From: an uncultured Alphaproteobacteria bacterium
GTDB lineage: Bacteria; Pseudomonadota; Alphaproteobacteria; HIMB59; GCA-002718135
DNA length: 32,018 nucleotides
NCBI GenBank assembly: GCA_902616075.1
Contig: CACMRK010000008.1
Coordinates: 1 to 32,018, forward strand
Direction of reading: 5' to 3'
Below, piece by piece: positions 8,197-16,714 of the stretch. Position numbers and translations under genes: made by a program. How positions within the stretch are numbered: position 1 is the first letter of the stretch; each line of letters opens with the position of its first letter. Below the pieces are notes generated by a model that was not told where the DNA came from, did not search any database, and worked only from the letters and a program-made list of their open reading frames with translations.

Positions 8197-9279
8197 CTAA
8201 CAACCTTTAAGTTCATTTCCTAAGTTTTGTATTAACTTAAAATAAAGATCTTTATTTGAATCAATATTAGCACCTAGAGGATCAAAAACTCCTGTTTTGA
8301 TATTCATGTCTTCAGCTATTGTTGTAATTATCTTTGGATTAAACTGAGGTTCAGAAAAAATACATTTTATTCCTCTGTCCTTAATTACATCTTGAATATC
8401 AGCGATCTGTTTAGCACCAGGTAAAACATCTGTATTCAAAGTAAGTGCTCCAGCAGCCCTAACTCCAAATCTTTCTTCAAAGTATTGATAAGCATCATGG
8501 AAGACAACAAACTTTGCATCTTTATTTATTCCTTTTTCAATATCGTTAACTAATTGATCTAGCGCTTGGATTGTAGCTTGTGCATTAGCTTCATATTTAT
8601 TCTTATTTGCTGGATCTAAATCGCCTAACTCATGAGCAATTTCATTAACCATTTCTTTAGCATTCATTGGATCTAGCCAAATGTGAGCATCGAATTCACC
8701 ATGTGCATGACCGTGGTGATCGTGTCCACTGTGATCATCGTGGTCGTCGTGGTCATCATGATCGTCATGATCGTCATGATCATCGTGGTCGTCGTGGTCA
8801 TCGTGGTCGTCGTGGTCATCATGATCGTCATGATCATCGTGGTCGTCGTGATCATCGTGGTCATCGTGATCATCATGATCATCGTGGTCATCGTGATCTT
8901 CAAAAATCGATTCTTCTCTAAACTTCAATTTATTAATACTTTCAACTTCCATGAACTCTACAACTTCTGCATTTTTGACAATTGACTCAAGAGGTCTTTC
9001 CATGAACGTTTCTATACTTTCACCAACCCAGAATATGATATCTGCTTCTTCTAAAAGTTTGGCATGAGAAGGTTTTAATGTAAAGCTATGGGGGGAAGTA
9101 CTTCCTTCAATTATAAGTGCTGGCTCACCTACACCATCCATTACATTCGCAATTAGTGAATGAAGTGGTTTAATTGTAGTTACAACTTTTAATTCTGCTC
9201 TTACTGCTGAAGTTGCAACTAAAATTGATGAAAAGAAAAATACTTTCAAAAGCATCAAAAAAATGTTGTTTTGTCTCAT
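8197..9279 (-). CDS. znuA: Zinc ABC transporter substrate-binding protein with long Asp-Asp-His repeat
   Basis: This periplasmic protein captures Zn2+ and passes it to ZnuB. The 360-residue product has a signal peptide (about 1-28), then the cluster A-I fold with metal-site histidines in KPLHSLIANV, TSPHSFTLKPS and FDAHIWLDPMNA, and a C-terminal acidic site in the last lobe. Between the first two lobes sits a histidine-rich loop. It is greatly extended here: EDH followed by 18 perfect DDH tripeptides, then SGHDHHGHAHGEFDAH. Zn-specific ZnuA proteins often have His/Asp loops, but this one is unusually regular. It is divergent from znuC-znuB-zur across a 79-nt spacer holding a probable Zur operator. 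Confidence 0.95.
   Translation of the reverse strand: MRQNNIFLMLLKVFFFSSILVATSAVRAELKVVTTIKPLHSLIANVMDGVGEPALIIEGSTSPHSFTLKPSHAKLLEEADIIFWVGESIETFMERPLESIVKNAEVVEFMEVESINKLKFREESIFEDHDDHDDHDDHDDHDDHDDHDDHDDHDDHDDHDDHDDHDDHDDHDDHDDHDDHDDHSGHDHHGHAHGEFDAHIWLDPMNAKEMVNEIAHELGDLDPANKNKYEANAQATIQALDQLVNDIEKGINKDAKFVVFHDAYQYFEERFGVRAAGALTLNTDVLPGAKQIADIQDVIKDRGIKCIFSEPQFNPKIITTIAEDMNIKTGVFDPLGANIDSNKDLYFKLIQNLGNELKGC
8731..8892 (-). repeat. 9-nt tandem repeat encoding 18 Asp-Asp-His units in znuA
   Basis: Eighteen consecutive 9-nt units, read on the minus strand as GAY GAY CAY, encode DDH without interruption. Units differ only at third codon positions. A longer-period copy is also present: the 30 nt at 8743-8772 are repeated exactly at 8806-8835, an offset of seven units. 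That implies growth by block duplication as well as single-unit slippage. Apparent plus-strand frames across this region are by-products of the repeat. Confidence 0.95.
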
Positions 9280-9320
9280 AAAAAATGTTCCTATTAATAA
9301 TTAAGTCTGTTAATGAACGT

Positions 9321-9339
9321 AATGTTATAATATTACATT
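9321..9339. promoter_or_regulatory. Probable Zur operator between znuA and znuC
   Basis: The near-palindrome AATGTTATAATATTACATT sits in the 79-nt spacer between the divergent znuA and znuC genes. Its core TGTTATAATATTACA differs by one base from the Zur box consensus TGTTATANTATAACA known from Alpha- and Gammaproteobacteria. A TATAAT at 9326-9331 lies inside it and would act as a -10 element for znuC, so bound Zur would block polymerase. A zur gene is present in the same locus. The site assignment is inferred from sequence only. Confidence 0.7.
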
Positions 9340-9358
9340 TTAGATTGTAAATATAAAA

Positions 9359-10102
9359 ATGAACGAAAATAATAATTTATTGGTAAGATTAAAAGATTGC
9401 GGTGTCCAAAAATCTTCAAAATGGATTGTAAAAGGTATCTCTCTTGAAATTCACAAGGGCAAAATTGTAACCTTGATTGGCCCAAATGGCTCAGGAAAAA
9501 CAACTACCGCTAAAATGGCACTTAATATTCTAAAATCAGATGAAGGTTCAATTGAAAATTATTCAACAAAAATGGCATATGTTCCTCAAAAAATTAGTAT
9601 TGATTGGACTATGCCACTTCGAGTTATAGATTTTATGAATCTAACAAGTCATATTAATAAAGATGAAATTATTGAAGCTCTAGAATTAACAGGGGTTCAG
9701 CATTTAATATACAATGAGATTCATAACTTATCTGGTGGAGAATTTCAGAGAGTTTTAATCGCAAGAGCAATTGCTAAAAAACCAGATCTACTTGTTTTAG
9801 ATGAACCTGTGCAGGGAGTAGATTTTAATGGAGAAATAGCTCTATACAATCTTATAAAAGAAATTTGTAACAAATTAAATTGTGGCATCCTTCTTATATC
9901 TCATGATCTCCATTTTGTTATGTCTGCAACAGATCATGTAATTTGTTTAAATGGTCACATTTGTTGTTCTGGATCACCTAAATCAATAGTAAAAAATTCT
10001 TCCTACATAGAATTATTTGGAGAACATAATGCTGCTACCCTATCGCTCTATCAACATGAACATGATCATTCACATCAGACAGATGGGAGTGTTAAAAATT
10101 AA
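9359..10102 (+). CDS. znuC: Zinc ABC transporter ATP-binding protein
   Basis: This is the cytoplasmic ATPase that drives zinc import with ZnuA and ZnuB. The 247-residue protein has Walker A GPNGSGKTT (about residues 41-49), the signature LSGGEFQRV, Walker B LLVLDEP with the D-loop, and the H-loop ISHDLHFVM. The last 20 residues carry a short His-rich tail (QHEHDHSHQ) that could sense or buffer zinc, as seen in some ZnuC proteins. Its stop and the znuB start overlap by 1 nt (TAATG), so the two are translationally coupled. It is probably transcribed from the Zur-controlled spacer upstream. Confidence 0.96.
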   Translation: MNENNNLLVRLKDCGVQKSSKWIVKGISLEIHKGKIVTLIGPNGSGKTTTAKMALNILKSDEGSIENYSTKMAYVPQKISIDWTMPLRVIDFMNLTSHINKDEIIEALELTGVQHLIYNEIHNLSGGEFQRVLIARAIAKKPDLLVLDEPVQGVDFNGEIALYNLIKEICNKLNCGILLISHDLHFVMSATDHVICLNGHICCSGSPKSIVKNSSYIELFGEHNAATLSLYQHEHDHSHQTDGSVKN

Positions 10103-10908
10103 TGTTTGATGATTTTTTTATTCGTGCACTTGTTGCAGGGGTTGGTATAGCTATTGTTGCTGGACCACTTGGATGCTTAGTTATCTGGAGGAGGTTATCA
10201 TATTTTGGTGACACCTTATCTCACTCAGCCCTTTTAGGAGTAACATTAGCATACTCATTTAGTTTAAATATTGCTTTTTCTGTGTTTGTAATATCAGCTG
10301 TTGTTGCTTTACTTCTTGTAAGCTTACAAAAAAGAACAAAACTAGCTGGAGATTCTTTACTTGGACTTCTTGCTCACTCAACACTTGCCATCGGTTTAGT
10401 ATTGATTGGTTTTTTATCTTACATCCGATTTGATCTCATGGGATTATTATTTGGCGATATTCTTGCAGTGACAACTGCTGACATTGGTTTAGTTTGGATA
10501 GGTGGAAGCATAATATTAATTATCTTATATTTTATTTGGAAATCTTTATTTTCAGCAACTGTAAATTATGATTTGTCAGCTGCTGAAGGTATGCGGCCTG
10601 AATTTTCTAATTTTATATTTACCCTTTTATTGGCAGGAGTAATTGCTTTGTCTATAAAAATGATTGGGGCACTATTAATTACAGGTTTACTTTTAATTCC
10701 TGCAGCTATTGCCAGAAACATTAGCAACAGTCCTAGACAAATGATTGTTATCGCAATCTTTTCAGGTATTTTATCAGTAGTAGTTGGATTATTTGCTTCT
10801 TTAGAAATAAATACTTCTTCAGGGCCTTCGATAATAGTGGTGGCTTTAATACTTTTCATTATTTCATTGGTTCCTCTTGAAATTAAGGGTCAGTTGCAAA
10901 AACGATAG
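10102..10908 (+). CDS. znuB: Zinc ABC transporter permease
   Basis: A 268-residue inner-membrane protein of the ABC-3 permease family with about eight hydrophobic segments. It starts MFDDFFIRALVAGVGIA, with the early conserved stretch GPLGCLVIWRRLSYFGDTLSHSALLGV, and has GALLITGLLLIPAAIAR near residues 190-206. It forms the channel for the ZnuABC zinc importer. It is coupled to znuC by a 1-nt overlap and followed 19 nt later by zur, giving a znuC-znuB-zur operon. Confidence 0.96.
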   Translation: MFDDFFIRALVAGVGIAIVAGPLGCLVIWRRLSYFGDTLSHSALLGVTLAYSFSLNIAFSVFVISAVVALLLVSLQKRTKLAGDSLLGLLAHSTLAIGLVLIGFLSYIRFDLMGLLFGDILAVTTADIGLVWIGGSIILIILYFIWKSLFSATVNYDLSAAEGMRPEFSNFIFTLLLAGVIALSIKMIGALLITGLLLIPAAIARNISNSPRQMIVIAIFSGILSVVVGLFASLEINTSSGPSIIVVALILFIISLVPLEIKGQLQKR

Positions 10909-10927
10909 CAATTTGGTAATCTAGAAT

Positions 10928-11332
10928 ATGTCTTTAGAAACTTTAAACTTAACTAAAAATCAACAAACAGTTCTTGATATTTTAGAGAGCGCATCAGAAC
11001 CTCTTAAGGCATATACAATCCTTTTTGATATTCAAAAAAAAGGAATTAAATCTCCTCTTCAAGTTTATAGAGCTTTAGATAAGCTTATAGAAATTGGCAA
11101 AGTACATAAAATAGAAAGTAGAAATTCATATGTTGCTTGTAAGAATGAAGGCTGTAATGCAAAAACTTCTACATCTTTTTTGATATGTGAAAACTGTGAT
11201 AGTGTTACTGAGCTAACTGGAAATAATTTGATTTCTTATTTTTCAAAACAAGCAGAAAAGAATAACTTCAATTATAAAAAACATAATTTAGAAATATTTG
11301 GTTTGTGCGAAAATTGTAAACTAAAAAACTAA
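10928..11332 (+). CDS. zur: Fur-family zinc uptake regulator
   Basis: The 134-residue protein has an N-terminal winged-helix domain (about 1-75, with the recognition segment SPLQVYRALDKLIEIGKVHKI cut short in writing to its core QVYRALDKL) and a C-terminal metal and dimer domain. The cysteine pairs expected of Zur appear as CKNEGC, CENCDSV and CENCK at the C-terminus. With zinc bound it would repress the znu genes through the palindrome at 9321-9339. It lies in an apparent operon with znuC-znuB, an autoregulatory arrangement also known in other Alphaproteobacteria. The stop overlaps the convergent cca gene by 4 nt. Confidence 0.9.
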   Translation: MSLETLNLTKNQQTVLDILESASEPLKAYTILFDIQKKGIKSPLQVYRALDKLIEIGKVHKIESRNSYVACKNEGCNAKTSTSFLICENCDSVTELTGNNLISYFSKQAEKNNFNYKKHNLEIFGLCENCKLKN

Positions 11333-12123
11333 TTTATTAAATTATCAATTTTATTCAGACATTTATTTAATCCAAGATCATATTTTGTTCGTATGAAATG
11401 CTCTTGTACTATTTCAACCCATTTAAATTTTTGTAACGTTTGATGAGATATATAAAAACAATTTAAAGGAAAAGACATATTAAACATTTTTAATATTTCT
11501 TGCCTTATTACATCGTTGGTCAACACTGCTAAAGATTCGTGAATATATTTTTCTACAATTTTTTGATCACTTAAAGATGTTTTAGGTAAATTAAATAAAC
11601 CTCTAAATCTAAAGTATCGATAGATTCTTAGGTAATCTTCTTTTATTCTATCCTCTATTTCACCAATAAAACAAATTTTACTCTCATTTAAATCTGATTG
11701 GCCATTGTAATAATCATGTAGTTTATTGTTGTTTCCAACATATAAAGCATTGAAAGTAAAATCTCTTCTGGCTGAATCTTTTTTCCAGCTTTTGGTGTAA
11801 ATTACATTTGTATGTCTTCCCATTTGATTAATATCTTCACGTAAAGTTGTAATTTGTATTTTTCGATTATGAGGATAAGCAATTATAGATCCATATTGAA
11901 TAGCAAAATCATCATATTCAATATTGTTCTCTTTTAGTAATGACAAAACATCCTGAGGCTCCAAGTTTGTTGCTGTATCAATATCTTTGATTTCTCTTTC
12001 AAGAAGAGCATCTCGTATACATCCTCCTACTAATCTAATTTCAATATTATTTTCTTTAAAGATAGATATTAAAAACTTAACATGCTCCAGATTCAATAAA
12101 TTCGTAATTTTATTTATTTCCAT
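11329..12123 (-). CDS. cca: Short CCA tRNA nucleotidyltransferase / poly(A) polymerase-type protein
   Basis: Class II nucleotidyltransferase of the CCA-adding/PcnB superfamily. Motifs seen in order are VGGCIRD (motif A, about residues 33-39), DIDTAT with the metal-binding aspartates, the flexible-loop LREDINQMGRH, RRDFTFNAL (motif C), and RIYRYFRF in the neck. The protein is 264 residues, against roughly 400 for typical alphaproteobacterial members. The head and neck are present, but most of the C-terminal body/tail domain is absent. I see no frameshift: the stop forms a 4-nt overlap with zur, so the short form looks genuine. CCA addition versus poly(A) activity cannot be decided by eye. Confidence 0.85.
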   Translation of the reverse strand: MEINKITNLLNLEHVKFLISIFKENNIEIRLVGGCIRDALLEREIKDIDTATNLEPQDVLSLLKENNIEYDDFAIQYGSIIAYPHNRKIQITTLREDINQMGRHTNVIYTKSWKKDSARRDFTFNALYVGNNNKLHDYYNGQSDLNESKICFIGEIEDRIKEDYLRIYRYFRFRGLFNLPKTSLSDQKIVEKYIHESLAVLTNDVIRQEILKMFNMSFPLNCFYISHQTLQKFKWVEIVQEHFIRTKYDLGLNKCLNKIDNLIN

Positions 12124-12164
12124 TATCTAGCTATTTCTTCAAAACAATTTATATTACAATAACA

Positions 12165-12773
12165 ATGTCGACTTCTTCAAAAGAAAATGCTCCAGAAATA
12201 TTTGAGGATATAAAGAAAAATTTAACTAGAGGAGTTAAAGATAGAAAACACGCATTTCATACGCCAGTCTTTAGTAATATTGATAGTGAAGGTGGAATAG
12301 ATTCTAGAGTCGTAGTCTTAAGAAAATTTGATGCCAGTAGCATGATACTTAACTTTCACACAGACTTTAGATCTCCAAAAGTGCCTAATTTAAAAAAAAA
12401 TACTAATTCTCAATTTGTGTTTTATGATCATAAATTAAAAATTCAAATGCGAATCAAAACAACTTCTTTGATTAATAATCAAAATGATAAAGCAAAAGAA
12501 ATGTGGAATAAAACAAGATTATTTAGTAGAAAATGTTACTTAACATTGAAAGATCCAAGTTCAATCACTGAGTTTCCAGAAGACGGTATCCCTGAACATT
12601 TAACTGGCAAGGAGCCAAGTCATGAAGAAAGTGAAAAAGGATATAAAAATTTTACAGTAGTTGAAAATAAAATTAATGAAATTGATTGGCTTTATTTAGA
12701 AATTTCAGGTCATCGTAGATTAAAATTAACATTTAAAAATAATGAACCAGAATATAATTGGTTAATACCTTAA
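12165..12773 (+). CDS. Pyridoxamine 5'-phosphate oxidase-family FMN-binding protein
   Basis: A 202-residue split-barrel flavoprotein. The segments SRVVVLRKFD and LNFHTDFRSPKVPNL match the FMN phosphate-binding region of PNPOx-like proteins, and HRRLKLTF near the C-terminus matches the conserved end. It belongs with the Alr4036/putative-PNPOx group rather than classical PdxH, which has a different C-terminal signature (RxHxRxxY-like), so vitamin B6 oxidation should not be assumed. It is divergent from cca (41-nt spacer), and its stop overlaps panC on the other strand by 4 nt. Confidence 0.8.
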   Translation: MSTSSKENAPEIFEDIKKNLTRGVKDRKHAFHTPVFSNIDSEGGIDSRVVVLRKFDASSMILNFHTDFRSPKVPNLKKNTNSQFVFYDHKLKIQMRIKTTSLINNQNDKAKEMWNKTRLFSRKCYLTLKDPSSITEFPEDGIPEHLTGKEPSHEESEKGYKNFTVVENKINEIDWLYLEISGHRRLKLTFKNNEPEYNWLIP

Positions 12774-13600
12774 TATAACTTAAAATTATCAATAATTCTT
12801 ATATCACTAATATATAGAGCAATAAATAATCTAGCTTTAGAATAATTTTTTGTTATTTCTAAATTATTTTCATTTCTTATTTCTAAATAGTCAATTTTAT
12901 TTATATTATTTTGAAGAAGCTCTATTTTTAATTGATCTAAATTATTAATTTCATTTTGTGTTAATCGATTAATATGTTCTTTAATTTTATTTCCCAATAC
13001 ATTGAAAATTTTTAATTGATCATTAGAAAATTTAGAGTTCCTTGAAGATAAACTCATACCCATTTTATCTCGTACAGATGGGCATTGAATTATTTTAATA
13101 TTGTGATGATTAATTTTTACTAAATCTTGTATTATTTTTACTTGCTGAAAATCCTTCTCACCAAAATAACTATTCGTTGGTTTAATCATATTAAAAAAAA
13201 GATCCACAACAGTAGTAACTCCATCAAAATGGCCAGGTCGAAATTTATCACATAAAATATTTCTAAAATTGTTTACAATTTTTTTCTTTGCCAATCCTTT
13301 AGGGTATATCTCTTGAACTTCAGGTAAGAAGAGTAAATTACAACCAATATTTTCTAATTTAGAAATATCTTCATCAATTGTCTTTGGATAAGAATTGAAA
13401 TCATTTTCATTGTTAAATTGAGTAGGATTAATAAATATTGAACAGATCACAAATTCGTTATGTAATTGTGCTTCTCTAATGAGAGATAAATGTCCATCGT
13501 GTAAGTTTCCCATTGTTAAAACTAAACCAATAGACTGACCCTTGTCTTTGATTGAAACTAAATTTGGCTCTAATTCACTAGCTTTTCTGAAAATTTTCAT
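12770..13600 (-). CDS. panC: Pantothenate synthetase
   Basis: It joins pantoate and beta-alanine, with ATP, to make pantothenate for coenzyme A. The 276-residue protein has the adenylate-forming HIGH-type motif as HDGHLSL (about residues 34-40), the ATP-site FGEKDFQQ, the pantoate-binding loop around FNMIKP, and RDKMGMSLSSRN (KMSKS-like SSRN). No panB gene is visible next to it. It is divergent from rpmH with a 63-nt spacer and convergent with the PNPOx-family gene, with a 4-nt overlap. Confidence 0.95.
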   Translation of the reverse strand: MKIFRKASELEPNLVSIKDKGQSIGLVLTMGNLHDGHLSLIREAQLHNEFVICSIFINPTQFNNENDFNSYPKTIDEDISKLENIGCNLLFLPEVQEIYPKGLAKKKIVNNFRNILCDKFRPGHFDGVTTVVDLFFNMIKPTNSYFGEKDFQQVKIIQDLVKINHHNIKIIQCPSVRDKMGMSLSSRNSKFSNDQLKIFNVLGNKIKEHINRLTQNEINNLDQLKIELLQNNINKIDYLEIRNENNLEITKNYSKARLFIALYISDIRIIDNFKLY

Positions 13601-13625
13601 CGATTACATAAGTAAATATTTGACT

Positions 13626-13635
13626 TATATATAAT
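13626..13635 (+). promoter_or_regulatory. Candidate -10 region upstream of rpmH
   Basis: TATATATAAT at 13626-13635 contains two overlapping -10-like hexamers 28-38 nt before the rpmH ATG. TTACAT at 13604-13609 would be a -35 element with 16 nt spacing to the first hexamer. In such A+T-rich DNA the match is only suggestive, but a strong promoter is expected here at the head of the rpmH-rnpA-yidD-yidC run. Confidence 0.3.
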
Positions 13636-13663
13636 GAATTCGTATTAGGCCCAGAGATTTATT

Positions 13664-13798
13664 ATGAAACGTACTTACCAACCTAGTAGAGTAATTAGAA
13701 AAAGAAGACACGGTTTTAGGGCTAGAATGGCAACTAAAGCAGGTCGTCAAATCATTAATAGAAGACGTGCAAAAGGAAGAGCTCAATTAAGCGCTTAA
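13664..13798 (+). CDS. rpmH: 50S ribosomal protein bL34
   Basis: A 44-residue, highly basic ribosomal protein. Its sequence begins [18 protein letters not shown] and continues with [19 protein letters not shown], the bL34 signature in full. The first codon is ATG at 13664 and the stop is TAA at 13796-13798. It begins the conserved rpmH-rnpA-yidD-yidC-engB cluster, and rnpA starts 9 nt later. No dnaA is adjacent, so there is no sign of a replication origin here. Confidence 0.98.
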   Translation: MKRTYQPSRVIRKRRHGFRARMATKAGRQIINRRRAKGRAQLSA

Positions 13799-13807
13799 AA
13801 AGGCCAA

Positions 13808-14137
13808 ATGGCCCAAACATTATTTACAATTAAGAAAAGATCGACTTTCGTTATGATACGAAACGAGGGAGAATTTATAAAAGGTAAAAATATGAATATC
13901 CAAATTTTACACAATCAAGATCTAGAAAATTCTATAGGTGTAGGATACACAGCTTCCAAAAAAATTGGCAACGCAGTAAAAAGAAATAGAGCAAAGAGAA
14001 TAATGAGAGAATTAGCTAGAAAAATTATTATTAATGGTAAAATTAATTCATATTATGTGTTAATAGCTAAAACGTCATTGCTCGAAGAGAAATTTGATAA
14101 ACTTTTATTAGAACTTAAGGGAAAGATAAATGGTTAG
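13808..14137 (+). CDS. rnpA: Ribonuclease P protein component
   Basis: The basic protein cofactor of RNase P, which trims 5' ends of tRNA precursors. The 109-residue product has the family signature [17 protein letters not shown] (RNR motif around residues 60-72). Position directly after rpmH supports the call. Its end overlaps the yidD start by 8 nt. Start choice: the ATG at 13808 gives [14 protein letters not shown], close to the usual N-terminus with the F-x-x-x-L/F aromatic pattern. Confidence 0.94.
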   Translation: MAQTLFTIKKRSTFVMIRNEGEFIKGKNMNIQILHNQDLENSIGVGYTASKKIGNAVKRNRAKRIMRELARKIIINGKINSYYVLIAKTSLLEEKFDKLLLELKGKING

Positions 14138-14375
14138 TAAATATATTTCATTACCTTTAATCATAATAATTAGATTATACCAGTTATTGATTTCACCAAT
14201 ACTTGGGCAGAATTGTCGGTATTTACCAACCTGTTCTGAGTATTCCATTAAAGCATTAAAGGAACATGGGTTATTTAAAGGATCAATTTTATCGGTGAAA
14301 AGAATTTCAAAATGTCATCCCTGGGGTTCCCACGGATTTGATCCAGTACCAAAAAAATCTGAGTTAAATAAATGA
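14130..14375 (+). CDS. yidD: Membrane protein insertion efficiency factor YidD
   Basis: A small membrane-associated protein that assists YidC-dependent insertion. The 81 residues contain the family signature: [20 protein letters not shown], then [12 protein letters not shown], and [17 protein letters not shown]. An amphipathic/hydrophobic N-terminal stretch (about 4-24) is present. It overlaps rnpA by 8 nt and yidC by 4 nt (ATGA), the classic coupled arrangement. Confidence 0.96.
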   Translation: MVSKYISLPLIIIIRLYQLLISPILGQNCRYLPTCSEYSIKALKEHGLFKGSILSVKRISKCHPWGSHGFDPVPKKSELNK

Positions 14376-16099
14376 ACGAGCAAAGAAATTTATATTTAGC
14401 TATTGGTATTTCAATTGCGATAATTATTTTTTTTCAATTATTATTTCCAACTCAACCAATTCAAACAACATCCTTTGAAGAAGATGAAGTATTAGAGCCT
14501 GCAACATCCATTGACGGACAAAGCAGCCAAGCTGTTTCAGAAATACAAAGTAGAGATGAAGCTTTAATTCAAACCGATAGAGTTATTTTTGAAAATGCAT
14601 CTATTAAAGGTTCTATAAATTTAAAAGGAGCAATTTTAGATGACCTCATATTATCAAAATATAAAACTAGCTTAGAACCTGATTCGAATAATATACAGCT
14701 TTTGTTACCGGATGGGACTGCTAATCCATATTATATTGAAACAGGTTGGAAAGAGCTAAAAAATTCTAACATTGAATTACCTAATTTAGAAACAAATTGG
14801 AAAACTAACTCTACCACTCTAAGCCCCTCAAGCCCTGTTACACTTAGTTGGACGAATAATAAAAATATAACTTTCAAAATCAACTATCAAGTTGATGATG
14901 AGTATATGTTTACAATTACACAGGAAATAGAAAATAACAGTGGTGAATATATTGAAGTTTTTCCATACAGATTAATCAAAAGAATAAACACACCAGATAC
15001 AATTAATTTTTTTATACTTCACGAGGGTTTAATTAGTCTAATAAACGACGAATTATTGGAAAAAAATTATGATGATATTGCCGATGATTGTAATTCATCA
15101 ATGCAAACAAAAAAAGAGTTTTGCGATAATAAAACACAAGGAGGTTGGTTAGGTTTTACAGACAAATATTGGATGTCTGCTTTAATTCCTGATGCTGACC
15201 AATCCATTAACGTTAATTATAGGTATGGTAATAATGGACGTGATAGCTATAGGGCAGGTTATGTTGGTCAGATATATAAAATTAACTCGGGTGAAAATAT
15301 ATCTTACGGCGGAAAATTATTTGTGGGTGCAAAAAAATTAAATGTCTTAAGTGCTTATGACGAAAATCTCTCTATACCAAGATTTACTGATGCAATTGAC
15401 TGGGGCTGGTTTAGTTTTTTAACTAAACCTGTTTCATATGCCATTAATTGGTTTTTTGGTTATGCAGGTAATTTTGGTCTAGCAATAATTGCCTTTACCA
15501 TTTTAATGCGTTTAATTTTATTCCCACTGGCACAAGCATCTTTTAAATCTATGGCAAAGATGAAAAAACTTCAGCCTGATATGCAAAGATTAAAAGAAAC
15601 ATATCCAAATGACAGACAAAAAATGCAGCAAGAACTAATGGCATTGTATAAAAGAGAGGGTGCTAATCCTGTTGCGGGTTGTCTACCAATTTTAGTACAA
15701 ATACCAATTTTCTTCTCTTTGTATAAAGTGTTGTTTGTTACGATAGAGATGTATCACGCTCCTTTTTATGGATGGATTCATGATCTATCTGCGCCAGACC
15801 CATTAGGCTTAATGACAATATTTGGATTAGTTCCTTGGGATGTGCCACCTATACTTTCAATAATTGATATTGGTATTCTTCCTATCATTATGGGCTTCAC
15901 TATGTGGTTACAACAAAAACTAAATCCTGCTCCCGCTGATCCAACACAGGCTAGAATTTTTGCATTACTTCCATTTGTATTTACTTTTGTACTAGCTGGT
16001 TTTGCAGCTGGTTTAGTTTTATATTGGTCAGTGAACAATATTTTATCAATTGCGCAGCAATGGTATATTCAAAGAAGAATTTTAGCCAAAAATGGCTAG
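14372..16099 (+). CDS. yidC: Membrane protein insertase YidC
   Basis: YidC inserts and folds inner-membrane proteins, alone or with Sec. The 575-residue protein has an N-terminal membrane segment (about 7-25), a large periplasmic beta domain (about 60-335, less conserved), and a C-terminal core. The core includes the hydrophilic-groove Arg in [11 protein letters not shown], the cytoplasmic hairpin [13 protein letters not shown] with [18 protein letters not shown], and [20 protein letters not shown]. This is the Gram-negative form. It overlaps yidD by 4 nt and engB by 8 nt. Confidence 0.97.
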   Translation: MNEQRNLYLAIGISIAIIIFFQLLFPTQPIQTTSFEEDEVLEPATSIDGQSSQAVSEIQSRDEALIQTDRVIFENASIKGSINLKGAILDDLILSKYKTSLEPDSNNIQLLLPDGTANPYYIETGWKELKNSNIELPNLETNWKTNSTTLSPSSPVTLSWTNNKNITFKINYQVDDEYMFTITQEIENNSGEYIEVFPYRLIKRINTPDTINFFILHEGLISLINDELLEKNYDDIADDCNSSMQTKKEFCDNKTQGGWLGFTDKYWMSALIPDADQSINVNYRYGNNGRDSYRAGYVGQIYKINSGENISYGGKLFVGAKKLNVLSAYDENLSIPRFTDAIDWGWFSFLTKPVSYAINWFFGYAGNFGLAIIAFTILMRLILFPLAQASFKSMAKMKKLQPDMQRLKETYPNDRQKMQQELMALYKREGANPVAGCLPILVQIPIFFSLYKVLFVTIEMYHAPFYGWIHDLSAPDPLGLMTIFGLVPWDVPPILSIIDIGILPIIMGFTMWLQQKLNPAPADPTQARIFALLPFVFTFVLAGFAAGLVLYWSVNNILSIAQQWYIQRRILAKNG

Positions 16100-16712
16100 C
16101 TTAAATAAAAATTTAAATAACTTTTTTAATAATAATAAGTTTTTAGGTTCCTTTCAGTCATTTAAAGACATTCCTTATTCAGATATAAAAAAAGAATGTT
16201 GTTTTATTGGTAGATCTAATGTTGGAAAATCTAGTTTAATAAATTCGTTAACTAAAACAAAAAAACTAGCGAAAACTAGTAAAACTCCAGGAAGAACTCA
16301 GGCTATAAATGTTTTTTTAATTAGTGAAAAAATAAATATGATTGATTTGCCAGGTTATGGTTTTGCCAAAGTATCAAAAGTTGCTCGAGAAAACTTAATG
16401 ACCCTGATTGAAGAATATATAGAAAATAGAGATACACTTGATCATGTTTTTTTACTCATTGACTCAAAAGTTGGTATCAAAAATTCTGATATTGATATGT
16501 TGGATTTATTGAGTGATTGTTCAAGAAAATTTTCAATAATTTTAACTAAAATAGATAAAATATCTAATAACTATTTAGAATATCAAAAAAAATCAATTTT
16601 AAGTTTAATGCAAAATTATGAAAAATCATTTACGAAAATATATCAATCTGAGACCAAAAAAAATAATGGTATTACAGAGATTCAAAGATCTATATACGGG
16701 TTATCACAATAA
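16092..16712 (+). CDS. engB: Ribosome biogenesis GTPase EngB/YsxC
   Basis: A small GTPase needed for late assembly of the large ribosomal subunit. The 206 residues show G1 GRSNVGKSS (about 36-44), G2 Thr in PGRTQAIN, G3 DLPGYGFAK, and G4 LTKIDK. It overlaps yidC by 8 nt and precedes argB by 2 nt, so it is probably part of the same transcript. This yidC-engB-argB order is common in Alphaproteobacteria. Confidence 0.95.
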   Translation: MASLNKNLNNFFNNNKFLGSFQSFKDIPYSDIKKECCFIGRSNVGKSSLINSLTKTKKLAKTSKTPGRTQAINVFLISEKINMIDLPGYGFAKVSKVARENLMTLIEEYIENRDTLDHVFLLIDSKVGIKNSDIDMLDLLSDCSRKFSIILTKIDKISNNYLEYQKKSILSLMQNYEKSFTKIYQSETKKNNGITEIQRSIYGLSQ

Positions 16713-16714
16713 AT

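Noticed and set aside
8731-8892. CRISPR-like repeat array
   Set aside because: Units are 9 nt, contiguous, without spacers, and in frame with znuA as DDH codons.
8667-8985. Plus-strand and alternative minus-strand frames rich in His/Arg or Ile/Val/Met across the znuA repeat
   Set aside because: They are alternative-frame readings of the 9-nt DDH repeat inside a clear znuA gene and have no start signals or family motifs.
13601-13663. Replication origin or dnaA boxes near rpmH
   Set aside because: No dnaA gene and no TTATCCACA-type boxes are visible in the 63-nt spacer.
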